NCBI RefSeq assembly: GCF_030818485.1
Contig: NZ_JAUTAJ010000004.1
Span: 2,761,501 to 2,825,500 of the forward strand
Length of the DNA stretch: 64,000 nt
Source of the DNA: Pseudoroseomonas cervicalis
GTDB lineage: Bacteria; Pseudomonadota; Alphaproteobacteria; Acetobacterales; Acetobacteraceae
Reading direction: 5' to 3'
Shown here in pieces: positions 1 to 9,997 of this stretch. The notes under the pieces are model-generated. The model was not told where the DNA came from. It made no database searches and saw only the letters and a list, made by a program, of their open reading frames with translations. Both the position numbers and the translations under genes were made by a program. Each line of letters opens with the position of its first letter. Position 1 is the first letter of the stretch.

Positions 1-1
1 G

Positions 2-603
2 CTGACCGGGCGCGGCCTGAAGCTGACCACGCCGCAGAACACGCTGACCAGCCGCGACAGCATGGAATACTGGCCGGCCCGCCGCATGGCGGTGGCGCGC
101 GGCGCCGCCGTGGTGGTGACGCAGGACCAGCGCCGCATCGCCGCCGACACGCTGGTGGGCTATTTCCGCGACCAGGGCGCGGCCCCCGCCCAGCCGGCGC
201 GCAACACCTCTCCGGCCCGCCCCGGTGCCGCGGGGGGCAACCCGGCCGAGGGCAGCCAGCTCGACCGCGTCGAGGCCTTCGGCAATGTCGAGATCCGCAC
301 CACCGGCGAGGTGGTGCGCGGCGATCGCGGCGTCTATTCCGAGACCACCGGCATGTCCCGCCTGCTGGGCGGCGTGCGCATCACCCGCGGCGACAATCAG
401 CTGAACGGGCAGGAAGCCATCGTCAACATGCGCAGCGGCGTGGCGCGGCTGGTGGCCGCACCCGGGCAGCGCGTGCAGGGGCTGATCATCCCGCAGCAGG
501 GCCAGCAGGCGCTGCAGCCGAATGGCGGCGCCAATCAGGGCCAGAATCAGGGCCAACAGAACCCGGCCGTGCAACCCCAGAGCCAAGGCGGAGCCCGCCC
601 CCG

Positions 604-607
<4 letters not shown>
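2..607 (+). CDS. lptA: LptA/OstA-family LPS transport protein, 3' part
   Basis: The reading frame is open from the window edge, so the start lies upstream and only about 200 C-terminal residues are present. The sequence shows the OstA-type beta-jellyroll pattern: an AADTLVGYF strand, then DRVEAFGNVEIRTTGEVVRGDRGVYSETTGMS split over two repeats, then ITRGDNQLNGQEAIVNM. LptA is the periplasmic bridge that carries LPS from the inner membrane to the outer membrane. The tail after about residue 165 is Gln/Asn/Gly-rich and low in complexity, as in many alphaproteobacterial homologues. The TGA stop overlaps the TTG start of lptB, so the two are probably translationally coupled. Family assignment is firm; the 5' end is not visible. 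Confidence 0.88.
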
Positions 608-1383
<776 letters not shown>

Positions 1384-1443
1384 CATGGGCCCGCTGCACC
1401 GGCTTCGTGCGGCATCCGCCCCGCTTCCGGAAGGCTGAGCGCC

Positions 1444-2997
1444 ATGGCCGGCATCGGTCCGCGCCTCGATCTGAGGCAGAGCCAGTCGCTGGTGATGACG
1501 CCGCAGCTGCGGCAGGCGATCAAGCTGCTGCAATCCTCCAATCTGGAGGTCGGCGCCTTCGTCGAGGAGGAGCTGGAGCGCAACCCGCTGCTGGAGCGCG
1601 ACGAGCGCCCCGAGCTGCCCTCCGGCCCCGCCGCGCCGGACGCCCCGCCGCCTTCCGACAGTTTCGAGGGCACCGCCGGCGCCACCCTGCCCACCGAAGC
1701 CGACGCGCCGCTCGACATCGCCGACTGGTCGAATGTCTATGATGGCGAGGCGGGCGAGGCCGGCTTCGCCGGTGGCCTGGCCGATGCCGGCTTCGGCGGC
1801 CGCGGCGGCCGGCTGGATTTCGGCGAGGATGCGCGCGGCATCGACGAGCTGGCGGCGGAACGGCCGCGCAGCCTGCGCGAGGAGCTGGGCAGCCAGATCC
1901 GCCTGGCCTTCGACGCCCCGTCCGACCGGCTGATCGCGGCCCAGCTGGTGGCGCTGCTCGACCCCTCCGGCCGGCTGCTGGCCGAGGATGCGGCGATCGC
2001 CGCGGCGCTGGGCTGCGAGATCGCCCGCATCGCCGCCATCCGCGCCCGCATGCAGCGCTTCGAGCCGGTCGGCATGTTCTGCCGCAGCCTGGCCGAATGC
2101 CTGGCCGTGCAGCTGGCCGAGCGCAACCGGCTGGACCCCGCCATGCAGGCGCTGCTCGACCATCTGGAGCTGCTGGCGCGGCGCGACATGCGCGGCCTGA
2201 TGCGGCTCTGCGGCGTCGATGCCGAGGACCTGGCCGAGATGGTGGCCGAGGTGAAGCGCCTCGACCCCAAGCCCGGCGCCGATTACGACGCCGCCCCCGC
2301 GCCGCCGCTGCTGCCCGATGTGCTGATGCGCCGCGCCCCCATCACCCCCGCCCCGAACGGCCAGCCCGCCGCCTATCCCCCCGCCGCGGGCGAGGCCGGC
2401 GACTGGCTGCTGGAGCTGAACCCGGAGACGCTGCCCCGCGTGCTGGTCAATCGCGGCTTCCACGCCCGCGCCCTGGTCAGCGCCACGCGCGAGGAGCGCG
2501 CCTTCCTCTCGGAGAAGTTCCAGGCCGCCAACTGGCTGGTGAAAAGCCTGGAGCAGCGCGCCGGCACCATCCTGAAGGTCGCCGCCGAGATCGTCCGCCG
2601 CCAGGACGGCTTCTTCCGCCACGGCGTCGAATATCTGCGCCCGCTGATCCTGCGCGACGTGGCCGAGGCGGTGGAGATGCACGAATCGACCGTCAGCCGC
2701 GTCACCGCCAACAAATACATCGCCACGCCGCGCGGCCTGTTCGAGCTGAAATATTTCTTCACCACCGCCATCGGCGGCACCGCCGGCGAAACCTTCAGCG
2801 CCGAGGCCATCCGCCACCGCATCCGCAGCATGGTGGCCGCCGAGACGCCGGACGACATCCTCAGCGATGACGCCATCGTCGCAGCTTTGCGTCGGGAAGG
2901 AGTGGACATCGCCCGCCGAACGGTGGCCAAATACAGGGAAGCGCTGCGGATACCATCATCGGTGCAGCGCAAACGGGAGAAGGCCGTCCCGGCCTGA
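1444..2997 (+). CDS. rpoN: RNA polymerase sigma-54 factor
   Basis: Sigma-54 directs polymerase to -24/-12 promoters and needs an AAA+ activator. The 517-residue protein starts with the Gln-rich activator-interacting region (LRQSQSLVMTPQLRQAIKLL, residues about 10-29), has an acidic and Ala/Pro-rich region II, a core-binding domain, a helix-turn-helix around HESTVSRVTANKY, and ends with the RpoN box ARRTVAKYRE (about 490-499) that reads the -24 element. Length is slightly above the usual 480-500 because of a Gly/Ala insertion near residues 60-140. It lies 60 nt after lptB. No other regulator in the window is an obvious sigma-54 activator. Confidence 0.97.
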   Translation: MAGIGPRLDLRQSQSLVMTPQLRQAIKLLQSSNLEVGAFVEEELERNPLLERDERPELPSGPAAPDAPPPSDSFEGTAGATLPTEADAPLDIADWSNVYDGEAGEAGFAGGLADAGFGGRGGRLDFGEDARGIDELAAERPRSLREELGSQIRLAFDAPSDRLIAAQLVALLDPSGRLLAEDAAIAAALGCEIARIAAIRARMQRFEPVGMFCRSLAECLAVQLAERNRLDPAMQALLDHLELLARRDMRGLMRLCGVDAEDLAEMVAEVKRLDPKPGADYDAAPAPPLLPDVLMRRAPITPAPNGQPAAYPPAAGEAGDWLLELNPETLPRVLVNRGFHARALVSATREERAFLSEKFQAANWLVKSLEQRAGTILKVAAEIVRRQDGFFRHGVEYLRPLILRDVAEAVEMHESTVSRVTANKYIATPRGLFELKYFFTTAIGGTAGETFSAEAIRHRIRSMVAAETPDDILSDDAIVAALRREGVDIARRTVAKYREALRIPSSVQRKREKAVPA

Positions 2998-3079
2998 CAC
3001 CGGAGCGGGCGCGACCCGCCCGCTTCGCCGTCCCAGCGGGACGGCCCCTCCCCATTCAAGAAGGAGGGGTTACCCCGCC

Positions 3080-3751
3080 ATGCACATCGTCGTCGCAGGG
3101 AAACAGGTCGAAACCGGCGAAGCCCTGAAGGTCCATGTGGCCGAGGGGCTCACCACGGTGACCAAGAAATACTTCGACCACGCCCTGGAAGCGTATGTCA
3201 CCTTCTCCAAGAACCGCGCCTTCTTCGGCTGCACCATCGACATCCACGCCGGACGCGGGCTCAGCCTGCGCGGCGAGGGCGAGGGCGCCGACGCGCACCG
3301 GGCCTTCGACGAGGCCGCCTCGCACATCGCCAAAAGGCTGCGCCGCTACCGCCGCCGGATGAACGAGCATTCCCGCGGCCTGGCCGATGAGCGCCTGCCC
3401 GCCAGCGCCGAGACCGCACGCCAGGTGATCCTGGCCCAGCCGGTCGACGAGCCGGAGGAGCCGGTCGATGTCGACGCCCTGCTGGCCGACATCCGCGGCA
3501 CCACCCCGGCCGACCGGCCCGACCCCGCCGTGGCGAATGGCCACGACCTCGCCGACAATGGCGAGCACGGCGCCATCATCGCCGAAACGCCGACCGAGAT
3601 CGCCCGCCTCAGCGTCTCCGAGGCCGTCATGCGCCTCGATCTCGGCCAGATGCCGGTGATGATGTTCCGCAACCGCAGCAGCGGCCAGCTCAACGTCGTC
3701 TACCGCCGCCAGGACGGCCATATCGGCTGGATCGACCCCGCGGCTGCGTGA
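3080..3751 (+). CDS. hpf: Long-form ribosome hibernation-promoting factor
   Basis: The protein binds the decoding centre of idle ribosomes and promotes 100S dimers. The N-terminal S30AE/YfiA domain (residues 1-100, MHIVVAGKQVETGEALKVHV) is followed by a linker of about 60 residues and the C-terminal dimerisation domain (about 160-223) with VVYRRQDGHIGWIDP, so this is the long form. Total length is 223 residues. The ATG at 3080 is preferred over the in-frame upstream extension because AAGGAGGGG at 3061-3069 is an excellent ribosome-binding site and the domain begins at this Met. It sits directly downstream of rpoN, as is common in alphaproteobacteria. Confidence 0.95.
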   Translation: MHIVVAGKQVETGEALKVHVAEGLTTVTKKYFDHALEAYVTFSKNRAFFGCTIDIHAGRGLSLRGEGEGADAHRAFDEAASHIAKRLRRYRRRMNEHSRGLADERLPASAETARQVILAQPVDEPEEPVDVDALLADIRGTTPADRPDPAVANGHDLADNGEHGAIIAETPTEIARLSVSEAVMRLDLGQMPVMMFRNRSSGQLNVVYRRQDGHIGWIDPAAA

Positions 3752-3785
3752 CGGCACGGGAGGGCGCGGCCCTTCCCAAAACCCA

Positions 3786-3908
3786 GCCGACAAAAAATCC
3801 GGGAGGCGTCGCCCTCCCGGACCCGGCCGACAAAAAAAGCCGGGAGGGCGCCCCCCTCCCGGACCCAGCTGACAAAAAAGCCGGGAGGGCGCCGCCCTCC
3901 CGGACCCT
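3786..3908 (-). terminator. Three tandem intrinsic terminators (direct repeats of 40-42 bp)
   Basis: Three direct repeats occupy 3786-3825, 3826-3867 and 3868-3908. Each holds a GC-rich hairpin (3798-3821, 3840-3862, 3881-3903) with an A6-7 run on its left side (3792-3797, 3832-3838, 3874-3879). Read on the minus strand, each is a hairpin followed immediately by T6-7, a canonical Rho-independent terminator. A decayed fourth unit lies at 3755-3785. They stop leftward transcription from the universal stress protein gene ending at 3983, before it would run antisense into hpf. Confidence 0.85.
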
Positions 3909-3912
3909 CCGG

Positions 3913-3946
3913 CCGGGGTGGCAGGGCCACCCCGGACCCCGCCATC
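3913..3946. repeat. Dispersed 34-bp palindromic repeat, copy A
   Basis: A hairpin with arms GGGGTGGC and GCCACCCC around AGG is followed by GGACCCCGCCATC. The 34 bp recur exactly at 63281-63314 and, for 31 bp in inverted orientation, at 21432-21462. All copies lie between genes. It is a REP-like intergenic element. Confidence 0.85.
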
Positions 3947-3982
3947 AATCCCGGCGCGGCGGTGCCGCGCCGGGCTGCGCCC

Positions 3983-4858
3983 TCAGCGGCACATCAGCAC
4001 GGGGATGTCGGCATTCTCCAGCACATGCCGCGTCACCCCGCCCAGGATCAGCTGGCGCAGCCGCGAATGGCTGTAGGCGCCCATGCACAGCAGGTCGGCA
4101 TTGAAGTCGCGCACCGCGCCCAGCAGCCCGGCACCGACCTCGCGCGTCATCGGCTTGAACGGCACCGCCTCGGCCTGGATGCCGTGCCAGCGCAGATAGG
4201 CCTGCAGCCCCTCCGCCCCCGGCCCGCGCCGCTGATAGTCGTCGCTGTAGAGGATGCGCACCGCCTCGGCATGGTGCAGCCAGGGCAGCGCCGCCGCCAC
4301 CGCCGCCGCGCTCTCCGCCGTGCCGTTCCAGGCACAGCAGACGCGGCTGCCGATGGTGGCCGGCGATTCGCGCGGCGCGATCAGCACCGGACGCCCGGAA
4401 TCGAACAGCACCGCATGCAGCGCGTCGGAGGAGGAGACATCCTCATCCGCCTCCGGATGCGGCACCACCGCCATGTCGTAGAGCCGCGACTGCTGGGCGA
4501 CGATGTCCTCCTCCCGCCCGGCGATGGATTCGAAGGACAGCGTCGGCCCCTCGGTCTTCAGCGCGCTCTCGGCCGAGAGCGCGATGGTCACGTCGCGCCC
4601 CTGCACGAATTTCTCGAACAGGGCACGCACCCGGCCGGCGCGCTCGCCGCTCTCGCGCTCGGTCGCCGCCATCATCTCCTCGATCATGGCGCCCGACAGG
4701 CCCTCGCCCGCCAGCGGCGCCACGTCGCGCGCATCGACCCGCACATGCAGGCAATGCACATGCGCGTTCCAGGTCCGCGCCACCATCAGCGCGGTGTTGA
4801 GCGCCGCCTCGCCCGCGGCGGTTCCGGTCAGCGGCAGCAGCAGCCGGCGATAGGCCAT
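3983..4858 (-). CDS. Universal stress protein, tandem Usp domains
   Basis: Two UspA-like alpha/beta domains make up 291 residues. The first begins YRRLLLPLTGTAAGEAAL, the second near residue 165 (RVCCAWNGTAESAAAVAAAL). The C-terminal nucleotide-loop region reads MGAYSHSRLRQLILGGVT, a variant of the Gx2Gx9G(S/T) ATP-binding motif. Such proteins aid survival under stress; the ligand is not predictable. The start ATG at 4858 follows GGAG upstream on the minus strand. The gene is monocistronic and ends in the tandem terminators at 3786-3908. No upstream operator was recognised. Confidence 0.9.
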   Translation of the reverse strand: MAYRRLLLPLTGTAAGEAALNTALMVARTWNAHVHCLHVRVDARDVAPLAGEGLSGAMIEEMMAATERESGERAGRVRALFEKFVQGRDVTIALSAESALKTEGPTLSFESIAGREEDIVAQQSRLYDMAVVPHPEADEDVSSSDALHAVLFDSGRPVLIAPRESPATIGSRVCCAWNGTAESAAAVAAALPWLHHAEAVRILYSDDYQRRGPGAEGLQAYLRWHGIQAEAVPFKPMTREVGAGLLGAVRDFNADLLCMGAYSHSRLRQLILGGVTRHVLENADIPVLMCR

Positions 4859-5088
4859 GGGTCGGTCTCCTCTGATCTGCCCGGATTATGGCTGCGCCCG
4901 GGCCTGGCGCCAATGTAACCGCCAGGAGGCCGAGGTTAGGAGCCGCAGCCCGCCCCGACCCGTTAAAAAAACGGAAGCCAGCCCCCTCTCCACGCCAGGG
5001 CTCCGGCCGGAATCGCCTTGCACGAGAACAGCTTGGCCGCAAGGAACCGGTCACGCGCAAGCCTGCCGGGCGCTCCGGCCGAGGCGCC

Positions 5089-6537
5089 CTAGGGGGCGGT
5101 CTCCGGCATCGTCCCGGTGACGTCCAGCCGGCGCCATTCGATCGGCCCGGCCTCCGCCGCCGCCATGCTCTCCAGCACCGCCACCCCGGCATCCGAGGCA
5201 TCGCCGCGCCGCGCCGCCACGCGCTGCCGCAGCAGCTCGAGCGGCGCCTCCAGCCAGACGCCCTGGAAGGGCAGGCCCAGCGCCGCCGCCACATCGGCGA
5301 TGCGCTGCCGCAGAACAGGGTCGAGGAAGGCGGCATCGGCGATGACGCTGTGCCCGCCGCGCAGCGCCGCCTCGGCCAGCGCGAACAGCTCCGCATGCAC
5401 GGCGGCGCTTTCGGCGGGCGCATAGGCCTCCGGCGGCAGGCGGGTCTCGGGCGCCAGGCCGTGCCGGCGCTTGCGGATCTCGTCGCTGCGCAGGATCAGC
5501 GCGCCGGGCACGGCGCCGAGCGCCGGCGCCCAGTGCCGGGCCCAATGGCTCTTGCCGGTGCCGGGCAGCCCGCCCACCGCCAGCAGCCGCGGCGGCGCCG
5601 GGCGCAAGGCGGCCTCGGCCGCCGCCAGCCAGGGCAGCCCGTCCTGGCCGATGCGCTGCAGGCAATGGGCGCGGATCAGGAAGCGCAGCGACAGCCAGAG
5701 CGGCAGCCCCCGCACCAGCTCCGCATCGCCGCTGCGCGCCACATAGCGGTTCAGCACCCGGTTGGCGGCGCCGGGGCCGACCCGCAGCATCAGATCGGCC
5801 AGCAGGAAGGCCAGGTCGTAGCCGGTGTCGATGGTGGCCAGCGCCTCGTCGAATTCCAGCGCGTCGAAGGGCACCGGCCGGCCCTCCCACAGCACCAGAT
5901 TGGCCAGGTGCAGGTCGCCATGGCAGCGCCGCACCCGCCCCGCGGCGGCGCGGGCGGCCAGGAAGGGCGCCAGACGGACAATGGCCGCCTCCAGCGCCGT
6001 GGCCCAGGCCGCGATGCGGGCCTCGGGCAGGCCGGTGGCCAGGCCGGCATTGCGGCATTCGCGCGCCACGCGGCGCAACGCCGCCTCCGGCACCCAGCCC
6101 TCGACCGGGGCCAGCCGCGCATGCATGGCGGCCACCGCATCGCCCAGCGCATCCTGCAGCGGCGCGTCCAGCGCGCCGCGCGCCGCGACGGCATCGAGGA
6201 AATCGGCCGCCGGCAGCGGCGCCATCTCCAGCACGAATTCCTCGGCCGCGCCGTCGCCATCGAGCCGCAGCGCGCCATCCGGGCCGCGGCTCAGCGCATG
6301 CACGCCGCGATACAGGCCGGGGGCGGCGGGGGCGTTCAGCACCAGCTCGCGCCGGCAGAAATGCTCGCGCGCCGCCAGGCTGGTGAAGTCGAGGAATTCG
6401 AGCGCCACCGCCTTCTTCAGCTTCAGCACCCGGTCGCGGCCGACATAGACGGCGGAGATATGCGTCTCCACCGGCGCGGCCCCGGTCAGCCGGCCGAGCA
6501 GCGCGGCCGCCTCCGCCTGCCCGGCCGGGATGCTCAC
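5089..6537 (-). CDS. Fused APH-like phosphotransferase / P-loop kinase
   Basis: A 482-residue two-domain protein. The N-terminal half resembles aminoglycoside/choline-type phosphotransferases with Brenner's motif HGDLHLAN (206-213) and the metal-binding [12 protein letters not shown] (237-248). The C-terminal half is an AAA_33-type kinase with P-loop GGLPGTGKS (322-330). The fusion is a known family in proteobacteria; its substrate is undetermined, and an antibiotic-resistance role should not be assumed. The start is GTG at 6537, which overlaps the pdxH stop (GTGA), so translation is probably coupled to pdxH. Confidence 0.85.
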   Translation of the reverse strand: MSIPAGQAEAAALLGRLTGAAPVETHISAVYVGRDRVLKLKKAVALEFLDFTSLAAREHFCRRELVLNAPAAPGLYRGVHALSRGPDGALRLDGDGAAEEFVLEMAPLPAADFLDAVAARGALDAPLQDALGDAVAAMHARLAPVEGWVPEAALRRVARECRNAGLATGLPEARIAAWATALEAAIVRLAPFLAARAAAGRVRRCHGDLHLANLVLWEGRPVPFDALEFDEALATIDTGYDLAFLLADLMLRVGPGAANRVLNRYVARSGDAELVRGLPLWLSLRFLIRAHCLQRIGQDGLPWLAAAEAALRPAPPRLLAVGGLPGTGKSHWARHWAPALGAVPGALILRSDEIRKRRHGLAPETRLPPEAYAPAESAAVHAELFALAEAALRGGHSVIADAAFLDPVLRQRIADVAAALGLPFQGVWLEAPLELLRQRVAARRGDASDAGVAVLESMAAAEAGPIEWRRLDVTGTMPETAP

Positions 6538-7127
6538 GGGTAGAGCGACTCGATCCGCCAGCCTTCGGGGGCGGCGTGGAAGACGCGGCGGTCATGCAGG
6601 CGGAAGGGCATGTCCTGCCAGAACTCGATGCGCGAGGGCAGCACGCGGTAGCCGCCCCAATGCGGCGGGCGCGGGATCTCCTCGCCCGGGTGGCGCGCCT
6701 CGGCCTCGGCCAGGGCGGCCTCCAGCTCGGCCCGGCCGGAGAGCGGGCGGGACTGGCGCGAGGCCCAGGCGCCCAGCCGCGACAGCCGCGGGCGGGTCGC
6801 GTAATAGGCGTCGGATTCGGCGTCGGTAACCTGCTCCACCGCGCCCTCGACGCGCACCTGGCGGCGCTGGGTCTTCCAGTGGAAGATCAGCGCGGCGCGC
6901 GGATTGGCGGCCAGCTCCCCGCCCTTGCGGCTCTGCCGGTTGGTGAAGAAGACGAAGCCGCGCTCATCCAGCCCCTTCAGCAGCACGATGCGGGCGGAGG
7001 GGAAGCCCTCCGGCGTCGTGGTCGCCAGCGTCATGGCGTTGGGGTCGTTCGGCTCGGAGGCCTCGGCCTCCTGCAGCCAGTCGCGGAACAGCGCGAAAGG
7101 TTCGGTGGCGGCGATCGGCGCGGTCAT
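6534..7127 (-). CDS. pdxH: Pyridoxine/pyridoxamine 5'-phosphate oxidase
   Basis: FMN-dependent enzyme that makes pyridoxal 5'-phosphate, the last step of vitamin B6 synthesis and salvage. The 197 residues contain the FMN-binding stretch [20 protein letters not shown], the [14 protein letters not shown] segment, the Q-S-R-P motif (SRQSRPL) and the C-terminal FRLHDR and ending RIESLYP, all family hallmarks. The start at 7127 has AAGGGGGAG upstream and matches the usual N-terminus; a longer frame to 7175 lacks support. It is transcribed away from fabI and overlaps the downstream kinase fusion by 4 nt. Confidence 0.96.
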   Translation of the reverse strand: MTAPIAATEPFALFRDWLQEAEASEPNDPNAMTLATTTPEGFPSARIVLLKGLDERGFVFFTNRQSRKGGELAANPRAALIFHWKTQRRQVRVEGAVEQVTDAESDAYYATRPRLSRLGAWASRQSRPLSGRAELEAALAEAEARHPGEEIPRPPHWGGYRVLPSRIEFWQDMPFRLHDRRVFHAAPEGWRIESLYP

Positions 7128-7234
7128 GCGGCTCCCCCTTGCCCAGGCGCCGGGGGTGTGCCACCACGACCCCACCCTTGCAACGGGGAAACACCCCGCA
7201 CCCCCCCTCCCTGTAGAAGCGGTCCTGCCTGCCC

Positions 7235-8071
7235 ATGGAAGCTGCCGATCCCCAAGCGAAGATCCCCACCGGCACGCTGATGGCCGGCAAGCGCGGCCTC
7301 ATCATGGGTGTCGCCAATGACCGCTCCATCGCCTGGGGGATCGCCCGCGCCCTGGCCGCGCAGGGGGCCGAGATCGCCTTCACCTATCAGGGGGAGGCGC
7401 TGGAGAAGCGCGTCCGCCCGCTGGTGGAGAGCATCGGCGCCGATATCCTGCTGCCCTGCGACGTCACCGACGAGGCCAGCATCGACGCCGTCTTCGCCGC
7501 GCTGGAGCAGCGCTGGGGCAAGATGGACTTCCTGGTCCACGCCATCGGCTTCGCCGACAAGCAGTTCCTGCGCGGCCGCTATTTGGACACCCCGCGCGAG
7601 GCCTTCCTGCAGGCGCTCGACATCTCCTGCTTCTCCTTCGTCTCGGTCAGCCGCCGGGCGGCGGCGCTGATGCCGGAGGGCGGCTCGCTGCTGACCCTGT
7701 CCTATCTGGGGGCGGAGCGCGTCACGCCGCATTACAACGTCATGGGCGTGGCCAAGGCGGCGCTGGAGGCCAGCGTGCGCTACATGGCGGTCGATGTCGG
7801 CGGCCAGAACATCCGCGTCAACGCCATCAGCGCCGGCCCGATCAAGACGCTGGCGGCCAGCGGCATCGGCGATTTCCGCTACATCCTGAAGTGGAACCAG
7901 TACAATTCGCCGCTGAAGCGCAACGCCACCATCGAGGATGTCGGCGGCGCGGGGCTGTACCTGCTCTCCGATCTCGGCGCCGGCGTCACCGGCGAGGTGC
8001 ACCATGTCGATTGCGGCTACCATGTCGTCGGCATGAAGGCGGTCGACGCGCCGGACATCTCGGTCGTCTGA
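7235..8071 (+). CDS. fabI: Enoyl-[acyl-carrier-protein] reductase (NADH) FabI
   Basis: Catalyses the last reduction of each fatty-acid elongation cycle in the cytoplasm. This short-chain dehydrogenase of 278 residues has the FabI glycine motif [13 protein letters not shown] (25-37), Tyr157 and Tyr167 with Lys174 matching E. coli Tyr146/Tyr156/Lys163, and the [16 protein letters not shown] substrate-loop segment. The start at 7235 adds about 15 residues ahead of the core, and a later start at the Met before AGKRGL is possible. It is divergent from pdxH across 107 bp. Confidence 0.96.
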   Translation: MEAADPQAKIPTGTLMAGKRGLIMGVANDRSIAWGIARALAAQGAEIAFTYQGEALEKRVRPLVESIGADILLPCDVTDEASIDAVFAALEQRWGKMDFLVHAIGFADKQFLRGRYLDTPREAFLQALDISCFSFVSVSRRAAALMPEGGSLLTLSYLGAERVTPHYNVMGVAKAALEASVRYMAVDVGGQNIRVNAISAGPIKTLAASGIGDFRYILKWNQYNSPLKRNATIEDVGGAGLYLLSDLGAGVTGEVHHVDCGYHVVGMKAVDAPDISVV

Positions 8072-8157
8072 ACCTCCCGGCGGGGGGAGCATGCCTCCCC
8101 CCGGCAACCCCGCCCGCCTCCGGCGGTTGGTCCTCCACACCAGAGGAGGACCGAGGC

Positions 8158-8367
8158 ATGTCGCACACCGACCGCCAGGGCGGCCCCGGCAGCAGCCACC
8201 AGAACCGCCAGGCCCCCGGGAAATCCGCCCCCACCGGGCACAAGCACGCGCAGCCGCCGCAGGGGCCGCGGCCGGGCGAGCCGACCAACCCCGATCGCAG
8301 CCGGGTCTCCGGCGGCGGGGGCGAGCGGGACCGCCACCACACCCATGACAGCCGCGAGAGGTCCTGA
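8158..8367 (+). CDS. Small hydrophilic protein, unrecognised
   Basis: A 69-residue, very polar protein rich in His, Gln, Gly, Pro and Arg (GERDRHHTHDSRERS at the end), with no hydrophobic segment and probably disordered. GAGGAGGA at 8143-8150 gives an excellent ribosome-binding site for the ATG at 8158. The next small gene starts 3 nt after its stop, so the two form a unit. It lies between fabI and aroC. No function can be assigned; composition recalls small stress-induced hydrophilic proteins, but that is only a resemblance. Confidence 0.6.
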   Translation: MSHTDRQGGPGSSHQNRQAPGKSAPTGHKHAQPPQGPRPGEPTNPDRSRVSGGGGERDRHHTHDSRERS

Positions 8368-8370
8368 GCC

Positions 8371-8559
8371 ATGCCTGAGGACCGCAAGCCCGAGCCCGCC
8401 CCGCTCGAGGAGGAGGGTCGCGCCACCGGCAGCATCGAGCAGCCGATCCCGCCCGGCGAGGTGCAGCCCGGCGAGATGAACGAGCTGGCCGCCACGCTGG
8501 GCGGCCCGATCGACGTCTTCCCCGGCCGCCGCCGCAAACCCGTGCAATCGGGCAACTGA
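8371..8559 (+). CDS. Small acidic/polar protein, unrecognised
   Basis: A 62-residue protein in two parts: an acidic, Pro/Glu-rich N-terminus (PEDRKPEPAPLEEEG) and a tail ending DVFPGRRRKPVQSGN. It begins 3 nt after the preceding small gene, with GAGAGG upstream as ribosome-binding site, so they are probably co-translated. There is no signal peptide or membrane segment. Function is unknown. The gene is followed by two strong repeat hairpins that probably end the transcript. Confidence 0.55.
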   Translation: MPEDRKPEPAPLEEEGRATGSIEQPIPPGEVQPGEMNELAATLGGPIDVFPGRRRKPVQSGN

Positions 8560-8584
8560 CGGCGGGGTCCCCAAAGGAACAACT

Positions 8585-8637
8585 GGGGGGACCCTGTCCC
8601 CCCAGCGGGAGGGTCCGGGAGGGCAGCGCCCTCCCGG
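8585..8637. repeat. Pair of GC-rich palindromes between genes
   Basis: Two perfect hairpins: 8585-8603 (arms GGGGGGAC/GTCCCCCC, loop CCT) and 8615-8637 (10-bp arms CCGGGAGGGC/GCCCTCCCGG, loop AGC). The second is nearly the same hairpin as in the terminators at 3798-3903 but lacks a T-run. They belong to the dispersed palindrome family also seen at 21476, 57996, 58028 and 63253. Confidence 0.75.
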
Positions 8638-8705
8638 CGGCTGGCGGAGCCAGCCATGATCCCGCATAACCGGCGCCCCAGATCTTTGCCGCCGGTGCCC
8701 TGCCC

Positions 8706-9812
8706 ATGTCCCACAACAGTTTCGGCCATCTCTTCCGCGTCACCAGCTGGGGCGAGAGCCATGGTCCGGCGATTGGCGGCGTGGTGGATGGCTGCCCGGC
8801 CGGCATTCCGCTCACCGAGGCCGACATCCAGCCTTTCCTGGACCGCCGCCGCCCCGGCCAGAGCAAATTCGTCACCCAGCGGCAGGAGCCCGACCAGGTC
8901 CGCATCCTGTCCGGCGTGTTCGAGGGGCTGACCACCGGCACGCCGATCAGCCTGCTGATCGAGAACCAGGACCAGCGCAGCAAGGATTACGGGGAGATCA
9001 AGGACCGCTTCCGCCCCGGCCATGCCGACCTGGCCTATCACCTGAAATACGGCGTGCGGGATTATCGCGGCGGCGGCCGTTCCAGCGCGCGGGAGACGGC
9101 GGTGCGGGTCGCCGCCGGCGCCATTGCCCGCAAGCTGCTGGGGCCGGAGGTGGTGATCCGCGGCGCCATGGTGCAGATGGGCCCGCTCGGCATCGACCGC
9201 GCCCGCCTCGACTGGGCGGAAACCGACAGAAATCCCTTTTTCTGCCCCGATCCCGGCGCCGTCGCCGCCTGGGAGGAGAAGCTCGCCGCCACCCGCAAAT
9301 CCGGCTCCTCGCTCGGCGCCGTCATCGAGCTGGTGGCGGAGGGCGTGCCGGTCGGCCTCGGCGCGCCGCTTTATGGCAAGCTGGATGCCGACCTCGCCGC
9401 CGCGCTGATGAGCATCAATGCGGTGAAGGGCGTCGAGATCGGCGAGGGCTTTGCGAGTGCCGCGCTGGATGGCGAGGCCAATGCCGATGAGATGCGCATG
9501 GGCGCCAATGGCGAGGTCGATTTCCTCTCCAACCATGCCGGCGGCATCCTGGGCGGCATCTCCACCGGCCAGCCGGTGGTGGCGCGTTTCGCGGTGAAGC
9601 CCACCTCCTCCATCCTGACGCCGCGCCGCTCGGTCGACCGCTTCGGCCAGGAGGTGGAGGTGCTGACCAAGGGCCGCCACGACCCCTGCGTCGGCATCCG
9701 CGCCGTGCCGGTGGGCGAGGCGATGCTGGCCTGCGTGCTGGCCGACCACCTGCTGCGCCACCGCGCGCAGAACCCGGACGCGCCGAGCCGCCCCCGCCTG
9801 CCGCGCAACTGA
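8706..9812 (+). CDS. aroC: Chorismate synthase
   Basis: Converts 5-enolpyruvylshikimate 3-phosphate to chorismate using reduced FMN, the last common step of aromatic amino-acid synthesis. The 368-residue protein opens with the family signature [20 protein letters not shown], and contains the Arg-rich [18 protein letters not shown] (about 120-137) and the [20 protein letters not shown] segment near residue 285. Length is normal. The start at 8706 is the only Met that keeps the conserved N-terminus. It stands alone, separated from its neighbours by palindromes and a 185-bp gap. Confidence 0.97.
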   Translation: MSHNSFGHLFRVTSWGESHGPAIGGVVDGCPAGIPLTEADIQPFLDRRRPGQSKFVTQRQEPDQVRILSGVFEGLTTGTPISLLIENQDQRSKDYGEIKDRFRPGHADLAYHLKYGVRDYRGGGRSSARETAVRVAAGAIARKLLGPEVVIRGAMVQMGPLGIDRARLDWAETDRNPFFCPDPGAVAAWEEKLAATRKSGSSLGAVIELVAEGVPVGLGAPLYGKLDADLAAALMSINAVKGVEIGEGFASAALDGEANADEMRMGANGEVDFLSNHAGGILGGISTGQPVVARFAVKPTSSILTPRRSVDRFGQEVEVLTKGRHDPCVGIRAVPVGEAMLACVLADHLLRHRAQNPDAPSRPRLPRN

Positions 9813-9939
9813 CGCCGAAAAAAACCGCGGGAGCCCGCAACGAAACCGCCCAGGCGGCGTTTCCGTCGCGGCCTCCCGCCGGCCTTGCAACCCGGCGTGA
9901 CCCGGGGCCGGCATGCCGCCGAATATCCGACCTCCGCAC

Positions 9940-9967
9940 TTGACTATTCAGCCGGAGATTTGGATAG
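9940..9967 (+). promoter_or_regulatory. Possible sigma-70-type promoter
   Basis: TTGACT at 9940-9945 is followed after 16-17 bp by a weak -10 (GGATAG at 9962-9967) in a locally AT-richer stretch, about 30 nt before the gene at 9998. The -35 is convincing and the -10 poor, so this is tentative. Confidence 0.35.
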
Positions 9968-9997
9968 GAAGGGCGACAGACCTGCCGAGACACGACC

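Noticed and set aside
3786..3908. Short regular repeats considered as a CRISPR array
   Set aside because: The units are contiguous with no unique spacers, and each is a terminator. No cas genes are in the window.
4888..6543. Plus-strand open frame of 551 codons opposite the kinase fusion
   Set aside because: Antisense shadow. The minus strand has HGDLHLAN and a P-loop; this frame is only Arg/Gln/His-rich repeats.
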